Source of the DNA: an uncultured Streptomyces sp.
GTDB lineage: Bacteria > Actinomycetota > Actinomycetes > Streptomycetales > Streptomycetaceae
Reading direction: 5' to 3'
DNA length: 64,000 nt
Assembly (NCBI RefSeq): GCF_947488945.1
Contig: NZ_CANLBS010000024.1
Coordinates: forward strand, 47,463 to 111,462
This document shows positions 54,631 through 63,941 of this stretch, piece by piece; within the stretch, counting starts at the first letter, position 1; the number at the start of each line of letters is the position of its first letter. The notes beneath the pieces were generated by a model, which saw nothing but the letters and a program-made list of their open reading frames with translations, did no database searches and was not told the DNA's origin. The position numbers and the translations under genes were made by a program.

Positions 54631-55392
54631 TCACCCGAAACGGCCCAGCAGGCAGATGAGGAGCGCCGGCAGCGGGAGGGCCGCCGCGTACGCCCATTGT
54701 GCGCGGGTGGCGGTGACCTCGTCGATGACCGGCATGGTGCCGGTGTAGCCCCGGCTGACCATGGCGAGGTGGACGCGTTCCCCCCGCTCGTAGGAGCGGA
54801 TGAACAGCGCCCCGGCCGACTTGGCGAGGACGCCCCAGTGGCGGACGCCGCGCGCCTCGAAGCCGCGGGAGCGGCGGGCCACGGACATGCGGCGCATCTC
54901 GTCGGTGATCACGTCTCCGTAGCGGAGCATGAACGAGGCGATCTGCACCAGGAGCGGGGGCAGCCGCAGGCGCTGGAGCCCGAGCAGCAGGTCGCGGAGC
55001 TCGGTGGTCGCGGCGAGCAGCACGGAGGCGCCGACGCCGAGGGTTCCCTTGGCCAGCACGTTCCAGGCGCCCCACAGGCCCGGCTCGCTGACGTGCAGTC
55101 CGAGGAACGTCACCTGCTCGCCCGGCACGACGAACGGCATGAGCAGGGCGAACGCGACGAACGGCACCTCGATGACCAGGCGCTTCAGCAGGAACCCGGC
55201 GGAGACCCGGGCGAGTGCGGCGACGGCCGCGAGGAGGAGGGCGTAGGCGCCGAACGCCCACAGCGCCTCGCGCGGGGTGGAGACCACGACGAGGACGAAG
55301 CAGAGGACGGCGGCGAGTTTGCAGTGCGGGGGCAGGGCATGGACGGGTGAGTGACCGTGCCGGTAGAGCGTGTGCGCGTGGCCGGACGCCAT
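54631..55392 (-). CDS. cbiQ: Energy-coupling-factor transmembrane protein CbiQ/NikQ
   Basis: 253 aa with five to six TM helices; A-R-R-S-R-G (SVARRSRGFEARG) and a second A-M-V-S-R-G-Y (HLAMVSRGYTG) are the two coupling helices that contact the ATPase. Starts one base after the cbiM stop, so translation is coupled. Scaffold subunit of the importer. Confidence 0.93.
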   Translation of the reverse strand: MASGHAHTLYRHGHSPVHALPPHCKLAAVLCFVLVVVSTPREALWAFGAYALLLAAVAALARVSAGFLLKRLVIEVPFVAFALLMPFVVPGEQVTFLGLHVSEPGLWGAWNVLAKGTLGVGASVLLAATTELRDLLLGLQRLRLPPLLVQIASFMLRYGDVITDEMRRMSVARRSRGFEARGVRHWGVLAKSAGALFIRSYERGERVHLAMVSRGYTGTMPVIDEVTATRAQWAYAAALPLPALLICLLGRFG

Positions 55393-55393
55393 G

Positions 55394-56488
55394 TCAGACG
55401 GTGTCCCGGGCCGGTGCGGTGGCGGCCGTCTCCCCGGCGGGGGCGTCGGTGTCGTCGGCGGCGTCGGCGGCCGCGAGGGGTGTGCGGCGGCGGACCGCCC
55501 AGAAGATCCCGCCGCCGACGAGGACGGTGGCGCCGACGCCGATCACCCCGGCGAGCCCGCCGGACAGGCGGGCGTCGTCCACGTCCTCGACGCCGTAGTC
55601 GGCGAGCGGGGAGTTCGCGGCGCCGTGCTCCTCGACCTTCCGGTCGATGCCCTGGTCGGCGGCGACCTTCTCCAGTCCGTCCGGGCTGGCGGAGGCGTAG
55701 AAGGAGACGATTCCGGCGAGAACGAGGGCGGTGACGAGGCCGGTGGCCAGCAGACCGCGCGAGGAACGGGCGGCGGGGGCCGCGGCGGCGGGCGCGGGCG
55801 CGTCGACGAGTTCGCCGCCGACCCGCAGCCGGAGCGGTGCGGTGAGGCCGCGGGCGCCGTGGACCAGGTCGGGCCGGACGGCGATGACGGCGCCGACGGT
55901 CGCCGCGGTGATCGCGGCCTCACCGATGCCGATGAGGACGTGGACGCCGACCATGGCGGTGAAGACCCGGCCGATGGGGATGTCCGTGGTGCCGCCGATC
56001 CAGTAGATCAGCGTGAACGCGGCGGCGGCGGCCGGTACGGAGACCAGCGCGGCGACGAACGACGCGACGGTGGCGGTGCGGCGCCGCCTGGGCAGTACCG
56101 CCAGCAGGCCGCGGAAGAGGCCGTAGCCGACGACCGTGGTGACCAGGCCCATGACGGTGATGTTGACGCCGAGCGCGGTCAGGCCGCCGTCGGCGAAGAG
56201 GATGCCCTGCATCAGCAGGACCACCGAGACGCAGAGCAGGCCCGTGTAGGGGCCCACGAGTATCGCCGCGAGCGCTCCGCCCAGCAGATGGCCGCTGGTG
56301 CCCGCGGCGACGGGGAAGTTCAGCATCTGCACGGCGAAGATGAAGGCGGCGACGAGGCCGGCGAGCGGTGCGGTGCGCTCGTCCAGTTCACGCCGGGCGC
56401 CGCGCAGGCCCACGGCCACCGCGCCCGCGGCGACGGCACCGGCGGCCAGGGAGACGGGTGCGTCGATGAATCCGTCGGGTACATGCAT
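55394..56488 (-). CDS. cbiM: Nickel/cobalt-binding transporter subunit CbiM fused to a PDGLE domain
   Basis: 364 aa. The N-terminus MHVPDGFID carries the conserved Met-His that enters the metal site; GTSGHLLGG and ADGGLTALGVNITVMGL are typical. After six or seven TMs, a second domain contains PDGLE (SASPDGLEKVAADQGI) and a final TM, equivalent to a CbiN/NikN partner fused in one chain. Metal choice (Ni or Co) cannot be read from sequence. A Nur-like box 75 bp upstream favours nickel control. Confidence 0.92.
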   Translation of the reverse strand: MHVPDGFIDAPVSLAAGAVAAGAVAVGLRGARRELDERTAPLAGLVAAFIFAVQMLNFPVAAGTSGHLLGGALAAILVGPYTGLLCVSVVLLMQGILFADGGLTALGVNITVMGLVTTVVGYGLFRGLLAVLPRRRRTATVASFVAALVSVPAAAAAFTLIYWIGGTTDIPIGRVFTAMVGVHVLIGIGEAAITAATVGAVIAVRPDLVHGARGLTAPLRLRVGGELVDAPAPAAAAPAARSSRGLLATGLVTALVLAGIVSFYASASPDGLEKVAADQGIDRKVEEHGAANSPLADYGVEDVDDARLSGGLAGVIGVGATVLVGGGIFWAVRRRTPLAAADAADDTDAPAGETAATAPARDTV

Positions 56489-56562
56489 GGAGAGGCTCTG
56501 CCTTCTGCCGTGCAGCGAAGCTGCGCCAGGTCCGTTGTGAACCCGACAATCATAGGGGCTTC

Positions 56563-56579
56563 TTGCAAATGATGCGCAA
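56563..56579 (-). promoter_or_regulatory. Nur box upstream of cbiM
   Basis: TTGCAA-N5-GCGCAA matches the published nickel-regulator box of Streptomyces (tTGCaa-N5-ttGCAA) at 10 of 12 arm positions. It sits 75 bp upstream of the cbiM start. No Nur gene is in the window. Confidence 0.65.
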
Positions 56580-56678
56580 GAGCGAAAGGACCACGATTAC
56601 CGAATCAACCATTCATCGGAAATACCGAAAATATGGGACATTTAAGGACGAAGTCTTCTGCGTAGAAGGAGCCGGTCC

Positions 56679-57110
56679 ATGGATCCCGTGATCGAAGAAC
56701 ACGCCCGAGCCCGGCTCATCACCGACGGCCCGCTGACCCGCCCGGTCCCGGTGGTCCTGCGCTACGACACCTCGGACGCCCCCGGCACCGTCCGCCTGCG
56801 GTTCGGCGGCGGCACCGAACGGGCCCTCGGCCGCGACCTGCTGGAACAGGGGCTGCGCTCCCCCGCCGAGCGCGACGGGGTACGGATCTGGCCGTGCGGC
56901 CGCGCCCAGCTGATCCTGGAACTGCACGGTGCGCGCGGTGTGGAGGTGTTCCAGATCGACAACACCCCGCTGCTGCGCTTCCTGCGCCGCACCCACGCCG
57001 AAGCGGGCGCGCCCCGGCCGGCCGGCACCCGGCCTTCCGGCCGCCCGGCCGCCGTCTCCACCGCGCCGGACACGGGCGCCCGCACCCCGCCCGCCACCGC
57101 AAGCCGCTGA
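56679..57110 (+). CDS. ssgE: SsgA-like protein (SsgE type)
   Basis: 143 aa. The SALP core spans ~1-108: PVPVVLRYDTSDAPGTVRLRF, TERALGRDLLEQGLRSPA, DGVRIWPCGRAQLILELHG and TPLLRFLRRTHAEAG. These are the landmarks of SsgA/SsgB proteins, which control septation and spore wall breakdown in Streptomyces. Residues 110-143 are a Pro/Ala-rich tail. The SsgE assignment rests on memory of gene order near the PBP and could be another SALP paralogue. AGAAGGAG precedes the start. Confidence 0.82.
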   Translation: MDPVIEEHARARLITDGPLTRPVPVVLRYDTSDAPGTVRLRFGGGTERALGRDLLEQGLRSPAERDGVRIWPCGRAQLILELHGARGVEVFQIDNTPLLRFLRRTHAEAGAPRPAGTRPSGRPAAVSTAPDTGARTPPATASR

Positions 57111-57200
57111 CCCGCCGCCCCGCCGCCTCACCCGGGCGGCGCAGTGGCGGTCCCGCGTCCCCGTGACCGCTGGGGCCGCGCGGGCATCGCCGGACACCAC

Positions 57201-57228
57201 GAAGACCCCCGTTCGCACGGGGGTCTTC
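57201..57228. terminator. Bidirectional terminator between ssgE-like and MMPL genes
   Basis: Perfect 11-bp stem GAAGACCCCCG / CGGGGGTCTTC with loop TTCGCA between two convergent genes. Confidence 0.85.
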
Positions 57229-57364
57229 GTCGTTCCGGCCTCCGCGGGGGAGCCGGAACGGTGGCACCGGCACCCCGTCCCCACGGGCGACCGGCGCGTT
57301 TCCGGGCCGTGCCCCGAGGGGCACGGGGGACCGGACCGCCCCCGCGGTCCGGTCCCCGCTCGGG

Positions 57365-59593
57365 TCAGACCTTGATCAGCTTCCGCTCCCCGCCGGCGTC
57401 GCCGTCAGAACCGGCCGACCCGTCGTCTCCGAGCTGCCTGCGCAGGCCCTCGCCCTCCACGTCCACGTTCGGCAGGGCGCGGTCCAGCCAGCGCGGCAGC
57501 CACCAGGCCCGCTCGCCCAGCAGGGCCAGTACCGCCGGCACGATCGCCATGCGCACCACGAAGGCGTCGAAGAGGACCGCGATCGCGAGGCCGAAGCCGA
57601 TCATCTTGATCATCGCCTCGCTGGAGCCGATGAAGCCGGAGAAGACCGCGATCATGATCACCGCGGCGGCGGCGACCACCCGGGCGCCGTGCTTGAAGCC
57701 GGTGACGACGGCCTCGGCCGGCGACTCCCCGTGGACGTACGCCTCCCGCATCCGGGTGACGAGGAAGACCTCGTAGTCCATGGCGAGGCCGAAGACCACG
57801 CCGACCATGAAGATCGGCATCATCGACATGATCGGGCCGGTCTGCTCCACCCCGAGGAGCGAGCCGAGCCAGCCCCACTGGAAGACCGCGACGACGGCGC
57901 CGAGCGCGGCGACCACCGAGAGCAGGAAGCCGAGGGCCGCCTTCAGCGGCACCAGGATCGAGCGGAAGACCACCATCAGCAGCAGGAAGGCGAGACCGAC
58001 GACCAGGGCCAGGTAGGGCAGCAGGGCGTCGTTCATCTTCTGCGAGAAGTCGATGTTCATCGCGGTCGCCCCGGTGACGAGCACCTCGGCGCCCGAGTCG
58101 TCCTTGATGTCGGCGCCCGCGTCACGGATCGCGTGGACGACGTCCTCGGTCTGCGTGGAGCTCGGCCGGTCCTTGGGGACGACCGTGAGGGTGGCGGTGT
58201 CGTGCGCCTCGTTGAAGACGGCGGGCGCGACGGCGACCACGTGGTCGATGGATTCGATCTCCTGCGAGACCCGGTCCACGGCGGCGTCGCCGTCCGAGCT
58301 GTTCTTCGTGTCGACGACGACCATCAGCGGCCCGTTGAAGCCGGGGCCGAAGCCGTCCGACAGCATGTCGTAGGCCTGGCGCTGGGTGGTGCTGGTGGGC
58401 TGGGAGCCCTCGTCCGGCAGACCCATCTCCAGCGAAGTGGCCGGAATGGCGACGGCGCCGAGGCCGAGGACGCCGACGAGCAGCACCCAGACCGGCTTGC
58501 GGAGCACGAACCTGGCCCAGCGGGTGCCCAGGTTGGGCTTCGCGTCAGGGCGGTTCTCCGCCTCGGCGGCCTTGCGCGCCTTGCGTCCCATGATCCGCTT
58601 GCCCGCGAATCCCATGACGGCCGGCACCAGGGTGAGCGCGACCAGGACGGCGATGACGACGGTTCCGGCGGCGGCCAGCCCCATCTTGGTCAGCATCGGG
58701 ATGTTGACGACCGAGAGACCGGCCAGCGCGATGACGACGGTGAGCCCGGCGAAGACGACGGCCGATCCGGCGGTGCCCACGGCACGGCCCGCCGCTTCCT
58801 CACGCTCGCGGCCCTCGGCCAGCTCGGCGCGGTAGCGGGAGACGATGAACAGGGCGTAGTCGATGCCGACCGCGAGGCCGATCATCATCGCGAGGATCGA
58901 GGTGGTGGAGCCCAGGTCGAGCACGTTGGCGAGCGCGGTGATCGTGGAGACGCCGATGCCGACGCCGATCAGGGCGGTCACCAGCGGCAGTCCGGCGGCG
59001 ACCAGCGAACCGAAGGTGACCACCAGCACCACGGCGGCGATGGCCACGCCGACGATCTCGCCGGGTCCGGTCTCCGGCATCACCTGGAGCGCGTCACCGC
59101 CGATGGCGACGGTCATCCCGCTCTTCTCTGCGGTGTGGCCGGCGTCTTCCAGGGCGTCCCGCGTCGCGTCGGTCAGCTCCATGGAGTTGACCGCGTAGGA
59201 GACGGAGACGTACGCGGTCGAGCCGTCCTTGCTCACGGCGTTGCCGGTGAACGGGTCGACGACGTCGGCGATCTGGTCGGAGCCGGACTTCAGCTCGGCG
59301 ACGATGTCCTTGACCTCGGCCTTGTTGGCCGCGTCGGTGACCTTCTCGCCTTCGGGTGCCTGGAAGACGACCCGGGCAGCGGCGCCGTCGGCGCTGGCCC
59401 CGGGGAAACGTTTCTCCAACAGGTCGAAGGCCTTCTGGGCCTCCGTGCCCGGGATGGAGAAGGAGCTGGAGGTGGCGGTCGAGGCGGAGGCGGCGCCGAA
59501 GCCGGCCAGGGCCAGCAGCGCCACCCAGACAAGGGCGACATAACGTCGGCGCCGGAACGCGAGGCGTCCGACTTTGTAAAGGAAAGTGGCCAC
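57365..59593 (-). CDS. MMPL-family membrane transporter
   Basis: 742 aa RND-superfamily exporter. An N-terminal TM, a large periplasm-side domain, five TMs (VALTLVPAVMGF), a second TM and external loop (~370-520), and a second group of TMs with the conserved GLAMDYEVFLVTRMREAY motif (proton-relay Asp-Tyr). The halves are homologous: SILAMMIGLAVGIDYALFIVSR is the first copy. MMPL proteins export lipids or polyketides in actinobacteria (ActII-3 is an example). Substrate unknown. Located 121 bp downstream of its TetR gene on the same strand. Confidence 0.92.
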   Translation of the reverse strand: MATFLYKVGRLAFRRRRYVALVWVALLALAGFGAASASTATSSSFSIPGTEAQKAFDLLEKRFPGASADGAAARVVFQAPEGEKVTDAANKAEVKDIVAELKSGSDQIADVVDPFTGNAVSKDGSTAYVSVSYAVNSMELTDATRDALEDAGHTAEKSGMTVAIGGDALQVMPETGPGEIVGVAIAAVVLVVTFGSLVAAGLPLVTALIGVGIGVSTITALANVLDLGSTTSILAMMIGLAVGIDYALFIVSRYRAELAEGREREEAAGRAVGTAGSAVVFAGLTVVIALAGLSVVNIPMLTKMGLAAAGTVVIAVLVALTLVPAVMGFAGKRIMGRKARKAAEAENRPDAKPNLGTRWARFVLRKPVWVLLVGVLGLGAVAIPATSLEMGLPDEGSQPTSTTQRQAYDMLSDGFGPGFNGPLMVVVDTKNSSDGDAAVDRVSQEIESIDHVVAVAPAVFNEAHDTATLTVVPKDRPSSTQTEDVVHAIRDAGADIKDDSGAEVLVTGATAMNIDFSQKMNDALLPYLALVVGLAFLLLMVVFRSILVPLKAALGFLLSVVAALGAVVAVFQWGWLGSLLGVEQTGPIMSMMPIFMVGVVFGLAMDYEVFLVTRMREAYVHGESPAEAVVTGFKHGARVVAAAAVIMIAVFSGFIGSSEAMIKMIGFGLAIAVLFDAFVVRMAIVPAVLALLGERAWWLPRWLDRALPNVDVEGEGLRRQLGDDGSAGSDGDAGGERKLIKV

Positions 59594-59714
59594 GGGGGCG
59601 TACTCCCGGTCAGGTCGTATGCATGGGTGGATGGCGTGGGGAACCAGCCCGACGACGAGAGCGGCGTGTCAGGTGGAGCGGTGGGGGCCGGCCAAGGGGG
59701 GCCGGCTCCGGACG

Positions 59715-60287
59715 TCAGACGCCGAGGGCGGGGAACACCACGGAGTCGACGTAGTCCAGGAGGAAGGCCTGATCGACAGGGCGGTCCTCGATGAGCTGCC
59801 GAGCGGCCAGGGCGCCGATCAGCATGTGGGGGACGTATTTCAGCGCCGGGTTGTCCGCGCGCACCTCGCCCCGGTCGACCGCACGGCGCAGCAGCAGGTC
59901 GAGTCCCGTCATCTCGGGTTCGACGAGCAGTTCCCGCAGCGCCTGACCGAGGTCGGGGTTGGCGTGGACGGCATGGCCGAGGCCCCGCATCAGCGCGGAG
60001 TCCCTCTCCATCTGGCAGTCGTCGGTACGGCCCAGCGCGGCACGGACGTCGCCGCGCAGCGAGCCGGTGTCGATCTGTTCCAGGGCCACCGGCTTGTTGT
60101 GCCGCAGCGCCTTCACGACCAGCTCGGGCTTGCTGCCCCACTGGCGGTAGAGGGTGGCCTTGCTGGAGTGGGTGCGGGCGGCGACGGCGTCCATGGTCAG
60201 GGCGTCGTAACCGACCTCGCGGAGCAGGTCGAGGACGGCGGCGTACAGCTCGCTCTCGCGCTCAGGCGTCAGCCTGGTGCGTGCCAT
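59715..60287 (-). CDS. TetR-family regulator of the MMPL exporter
   Basis: 190 aa. HTH at ~12-55 (ESELYAAVLDLLREVGYDALTMDAVAARTHSSKATLYRQWGSKPELV). The C-terminal domain (~75-185) resembles TetR_C members found beside exporters (DDCQMERDSALMRGLGHAV). Cotranscribed with the MMPL gene and divergent from the Tricorn protease. Two palindromes of similar sequence lie upstream, fitting autoregulation and control of the divergent gene. Confidence 0.92.
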   Translation of the reverse strand: MARTRLTPERESELYAAVLDLLREVGYDALTMDAVAARTHSSKATLYRQWGSKPELVVKALRHNKPVALEQIDTGSLRGDVRAALGRTDDCQMERDSALMRGLGHAVHANPDLGQALRELLVEPEMTGLDLLLRRAVDRGEVRADNPALKYVPHMLIGALAARQLIEDRPVDQAFLLDYVDSVVFPALGV

Positions 60288-60335
60288 CTCCGCCCCCTTC
60301 CGCGCCTGCTCTTGTCATGGCCTCGCCTTAATTGA

Positions 60336-60350
60336 ACGAAACCGTTTCGT
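60336..60350. promoter_or_regulatory. TetR operator 1
   Basis: Perfect palindrome ACGAAAC-C-GTTTCGT, 49 bp upstream of the TetR start. Confidence 0.65.
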
Positions 60351-60381
60351 ACAGCTGAGTGCACCATACGCCCGGCTTCGT

Positions 60382-60401
60382 GCGAAACGGAAACGTTTTG
60401 C
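60382..60401. promoter_or_regulatory. TetR operator 2
   Basis: GCGAAACG-GAAA-CGTTTTGC (7 of 8 arm pairs), 55 bp before the Tricorn start. Shares the CGAAAC half-site with operator 1. Confidence 0.5.
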
Positions 60402-60455
60402 TTGTGGCTCGCACCACAAGTTGCCCCGGACCCCGCACGCGGAAAGCATTGGGGG

Positions 60456-63400
60456 GTGAGTGACGACGTCGCGTATCTCCGATTCCCGCACCTCCACCAG
60501 GACCTGCTGTGCTTCGCGGCCGAGGACGACCTGTGGGTCGCCCCGCTGGTCGCCGCGGGGCACCGGCCGGGCCGGGCGTGGCGGCTGACCGTCGACCGGA
60601 CCCGGGTGAGCCACCCACGGTTCTCGCCCGACGGCAGCCGGATCGCGTACACGACCTGGCGCACCCTCGACCCCGAGGTGCACGTCGCCCCCGTCGACGG
60701 CGGACCGGCGCGCCGGCTCAGCCACTGGGGCTCGACCGACGCCCGGGTCTGCGGCTGGACCCCCGACCCGGACGACTGCGCGCAGATCCTCGCCGTGTCC
60801 TCGCACAACCAGCCGTTCTCCTACTTCTCCTGGGCCTACAGCCTGCCCACCGACGGCTCCCCCGGCGGCCGGCTGCCCTGGGGCCCGGTCTCCGACATCG
60901 CGGTCGCGGACATCGACGGCGAGCGCCGCACCCTGCTGCTCACCGGCAAGCCGCCGCACGAGCCCGCCGCCTGGAAGCGCTACCGGGGCGGCGCGACGGG
61001 CCGGCTGTGGCTGCACGGAAAGCGGCTGCTGCCGGACATCGGCGGCCACCTCGACGCGCCGATGTTCGTCGGCCGCCGGATCGCCTTCCTCTCCGACCAC
61101 GAGGGCGTCGGCAACCTCTACTCCTGCCTGATGGACGGCACCGACCTGCGCCGCCACACCGACCACGACGCCTTCTACGCCCGGCACGCCTCCAGCGACG
61201 GGCACCGGGTGGTCTACCAGTGCGCCGGCGAACTGTGGCTGGTGGAGGACCTGGAGGACCCCGCCGCCACCCCCCGGCGGCTGGAGGTGCGCCTCGGCGG
61301 GCCGCGCACCGGCCGCCGCACGTACCAGGTGCCGGCCGCCAGCCACGTCGCCTCGCTCGCGGTGGACGAGACGGGCCGGGCCAGCGCCGTCAACGTACGC
61401 GGCAGCCTCTACTGGCTCACCCACCGCGACGGCCCGGCGCGCACCATCACCGACACCCCCGGGGTCCGGGTCCGGCTGCCGGAGATGCTGGGCAGCGGCG
61501 GCCAGGTCGCGTACGTCACCGACGCCGAGGGCGCGGACGCGATCGAGATCTCCTCCCTCCCGCGCGCAAGCGGCGACCGCCCGCCGCGCCGGCTCGCCTC
61601 CGGCGCGCTGGGCCGGGTGCTGGAACTGATCTCGGACCCGGAGGGCGAGCGCCTCGCCGTCGCCACCGACGACGGCCGGCTGCTGCTGCTGGACACGGCC
61701 GAGGAGGACGGGCCCGGCGCGGACGAACCGGCCCCCGCCCCCACCGGCTCGACCCGCGCGGACCTGGTCCGCGCGACGGGGGCCGACGGCGGCCGGGAGA
61801 CGACGGCCGAGGGCGGCGCCGGTGCCGGTACCGGTGTCCCCGGCCTCAGCGAGCTGATCCGCTCCGTCAACGGACCCGTCCGCGACCTGGCGTTCTCCCC
61901 GGACGGCGCGTGGCTGACCTGGTCGCACCCCGGCATCGGCCGCTCGCTCCGGCAGATCAAGCTCGCCCGGATCTCCGGCCCCGGCGCCCCGCACGTCGTG
62001 GACGTCACCAACGGCCGGTTCGAGGACGAGAACCCGGTCTTCACCGGCGACGGCCGCTATCTCGCCTTCCTGTCCTGGCGCGGCTTCGACCCGGTGTACG
62101 ACGTGCACACCGGCGACCTCTCCTTCCCGCTCGGCTGCCGCCCCTACCTGGTGCCGCTCTCCTCCGCCACCCCGTCGCCGTTCGCGCTCTCCCCGGACGG
62201 CCGCCCGGCGGCCGGCGGGCTGGACCCGGTCGACGTGCCGGAGACCGGTACCGTCGAGGGCGCCACCGTCACCGTCGAGTTCGAGGGGCTGGAGAACCGG
62301 GTGACACCGTTCCCGGTCTCGGCGTCGAAGTACTCCGCGCTCCATCCGGTCAGCGGCGGCGGGCTGGTCTGGCTGCGCTGGCCGATCTCGGGAGCCCTCG
62401 GCGAGACGTTCGCCAACCCGGCGGACATGTCCGGCCGGCCGACCCTGGAGCACTTCCACATCACCAAGGCCCGCAAGACCGAACTGGTCGACCACCTCGA
62501 CTGGTTCGCGGTCAGCGGCGACGCCACCCGGCTGGTGGTGATGGACGACGGCGAGCTGCGCGCGGTCCCGTCCACCGAGCCGGGCGACAACGACTCCACC
62601 GTCTACCTCGACCTGCGCCGCATCCTGCACGAGGTGGACCCGGCCGCCGAGTGGCGCCAGGCGTACGAGGAGGCGGGGCGCGTCATCCGCTCCTACTTCT
62701 GGGAGCCGGACATGTGCGGCATCGACTGGGACGGGGTGCTCGCCCAGTACCGTCCCCTGGTCGAACGCATCTCCTCCCCCGACGAGTTCGCCGACCTGCT
62801 GCGCGAACTGCTCGGCGAACTCGGCACCTCGCACGCCTACGTCACCCCCGCCCGCCGCAACGAGGGACCGCCGCACTACCAGCGTGCCATCGGCCTGCTG
62901 GGCGCCAACCTCGTCTGCCGCGACGGGGCGTGGACGGTCCGGCGCATCCTGCCCGGCGACTCCTCGGACTCCAAGGCGCGCTCCCCGCTGGCGGGCACGG
63001 GCATCCGGGAGGGCGCGGTGCTCACCCACGTGGACGGCCGCCCCGTCGACCCGGTGACCGGCCCCTACCCGCTGCTGACGGCCGCCGGCGGCACCACGGT
63101 GGAACTGACCTTCCTGCCGGCCGGCGCCGGCAGCCGCCCGCGCCGCGTCGCCATCGTGCCGCTGGTCGACGAACGTCCGCTGCGCTACCAGGACTGGGTG
63201 GCCAAACGCCGCCAGGTGGTAAGGGAGTTGAGCGGCGGGAAGTGCGGCTATCTGCACATCCCCGACATGGGCGGCTCCGGCTGGGCCCAGTTCAACCGCG
63301 ACCTGCGGATGGAGGTGTCCCGGCCCGCGCTGATCGTGGACGTACGCGGCAACGCCGGCGGTCACATCAGCGAACTGGTGGTGGAGAAGCTGACCCGGAA

Positions 63401-63863
63401 GATCCTCGGCTGGGACCTGACCCGCAACGCGCAGGCCGTCAGCTACGCCTCCAACGCGCCGCGCGGGCCGGTGATCGCGCTGGCCGACGAGGCGACCTCC
63501 TCCGACGGCGACATGATCACCGCCGCGTTCCGGCTGCTGAAGCTGGGGCCGGTGGTGGGACAGCGGACCTGGGGCGGAGTCGTCGGCATGACCGGCCGGC
63601 ACCGGCTGGGCGACGGCACGGTGATCACCGTGCCGATGAACGCCGCCTGGTTCGACACCTACGGCTGGTCGGTCGAGAACCACGGCGTCGAACCCGACGT
63701 GGAGGTGCTGCGCACCCCGCTCGACTGGGCCGAGGGACGCCACGCGGTGCTGGACGACGCGGTGCGGGTGGCACTGGACCTCCTGGCGAAGCGCCCGCCC
63801 GCGACCCCGCCCACCTACGACACGGTGCCCGACCTGCGCCGGCCCCCGCTGCCACCCCGGTAA
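60456..63863 (+). CDS. Tricorn protease (S41 family)
   Basis: 1135 aa, full-length bacterial tricorn. The N-terminal six- and seven-bladed propellers (~1-620) show repeats such as RFSPDGSRIAYTTWR and FSPDGAWLTWSH. A C1 domain (~700-790) holds the catalytic His (ELGTSHAYV, H793), followed by a PDZ-like segment (GIREGAVLTHVDG). The C2 serine-hydrolase domain has VDVRGNAGGHISELVVEKL and nucleophile S1016 in TSSDGD. Tricorn trims peptides released by the proteasome (archaeal model). GTG 60456 is preceded by GGAAAG at 9 nt. Lies opposite the TetR-MMPL operon. Confidence 0.93.
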   Translation: MSDDVAYLRFPHLHQDLLCFAAEDDLWVAPLVAAGHRPGRAWRLTVDRTRVSHPRFSPDGSRIAYTTWRTLDPEVHVAPVDGGPARRLSHWGSTDARVCGWTPDPDDCAQILAVSSHNQPFSYFSWAYSLPTDGSPGGRLPWGPVSDIAVADIDGERRTLLLTGKPPHEPAAWKRYRGGATGRLWLHGKRLLPDIGGHLDAPMFVGRRIAFLSDHEGVGNLYSCLMDGTDLRRHTDHDAFYARHASSDGHRVVYQCAGELWLVEDLEDPAATPRRLEVRLGGPRTGRRTYQVPAASHVASLAVDETGRASAVNVRGSLYWLTHRDGPARTITDTPGVRVRLPEMLGSGGQVAYVTDAEGADAIEISSLPRASGDRPPRRLASGALGRVLELISDPEGERLAVATDDGRLLLLDTAEEDGPGADEPAPAPTGSTRADLVRATGADGGRETTAEGGAGAGTGVPGLSELIRSVNGPVRDLAFSPDGAWLTWSHPGIGRSLRQIKLARISGPGAPHVVDVTNGRFEDENPVFTGDGRYLAFLSWRGFDPVYDVHTGDLSFPLGCRPYLVPLSSATPSPFALSPDGRPAAGGLDPVDVPETGTVEGATVTVEFEGLENRVTPFPVSASKYSALHPVSGGGLVWLRWPISGALGETFANPADMSGRPTLEHFHITKARKTELVDHLDWFAVSGDATRLVVMDDGELRAVPSTEPGDNDSTVYLDLRRILHEVDPAAEWRQAYEEAGRVIRSYFWEPDMCGIDWDGVLAQYRPLVERISSPDEFADLLRELLGELGTSHAYVTPARRNEGPPHYQRAIGLLGANLVCRDGAWTVRRILPGDSSDSKARSPLAGTGIREGAVLTHVDGRPVDPVTGPYPLLTAAGGTTVELTFLPAGAGSRPRRVAIVPLVDERPLRYQDWVAKRRQVVRELSGGKCGYLHIPDMGGSGWAQFNRDLRMEVSRPALIVDVRGNAGGHISELVVEKLTRKILGWDLTRNAQAVSYASNAPRGPVIALADEATSSDGDMITAAFRLLKLGPVVGQRTWGGVVGMTGRHRLGDGTVITVPMNAAWFDTYGWSVENHGVEPDVEVLRTPLDWAEGRHAVLDDAVRVALDLLAKRPPATPPTYDTVPDLRRPPLPPR

Positions 63864-63941
63864 CGGGCGGGCCCGGCCCGGGGGGTGCCTCTATGTAGTT
63901 CGTCAATCCCGTGCTGCCGGTTTCGGGGGTGTTGGTCTCTT

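Noticed and set aside
60315..63743. A 1142-aa minus-strand ORF over the Tricorn gene
   Set aside because: Gly/Ala/Val/Arg-rich shadow; the plus strand encodes a complete protease with catalytic residues.
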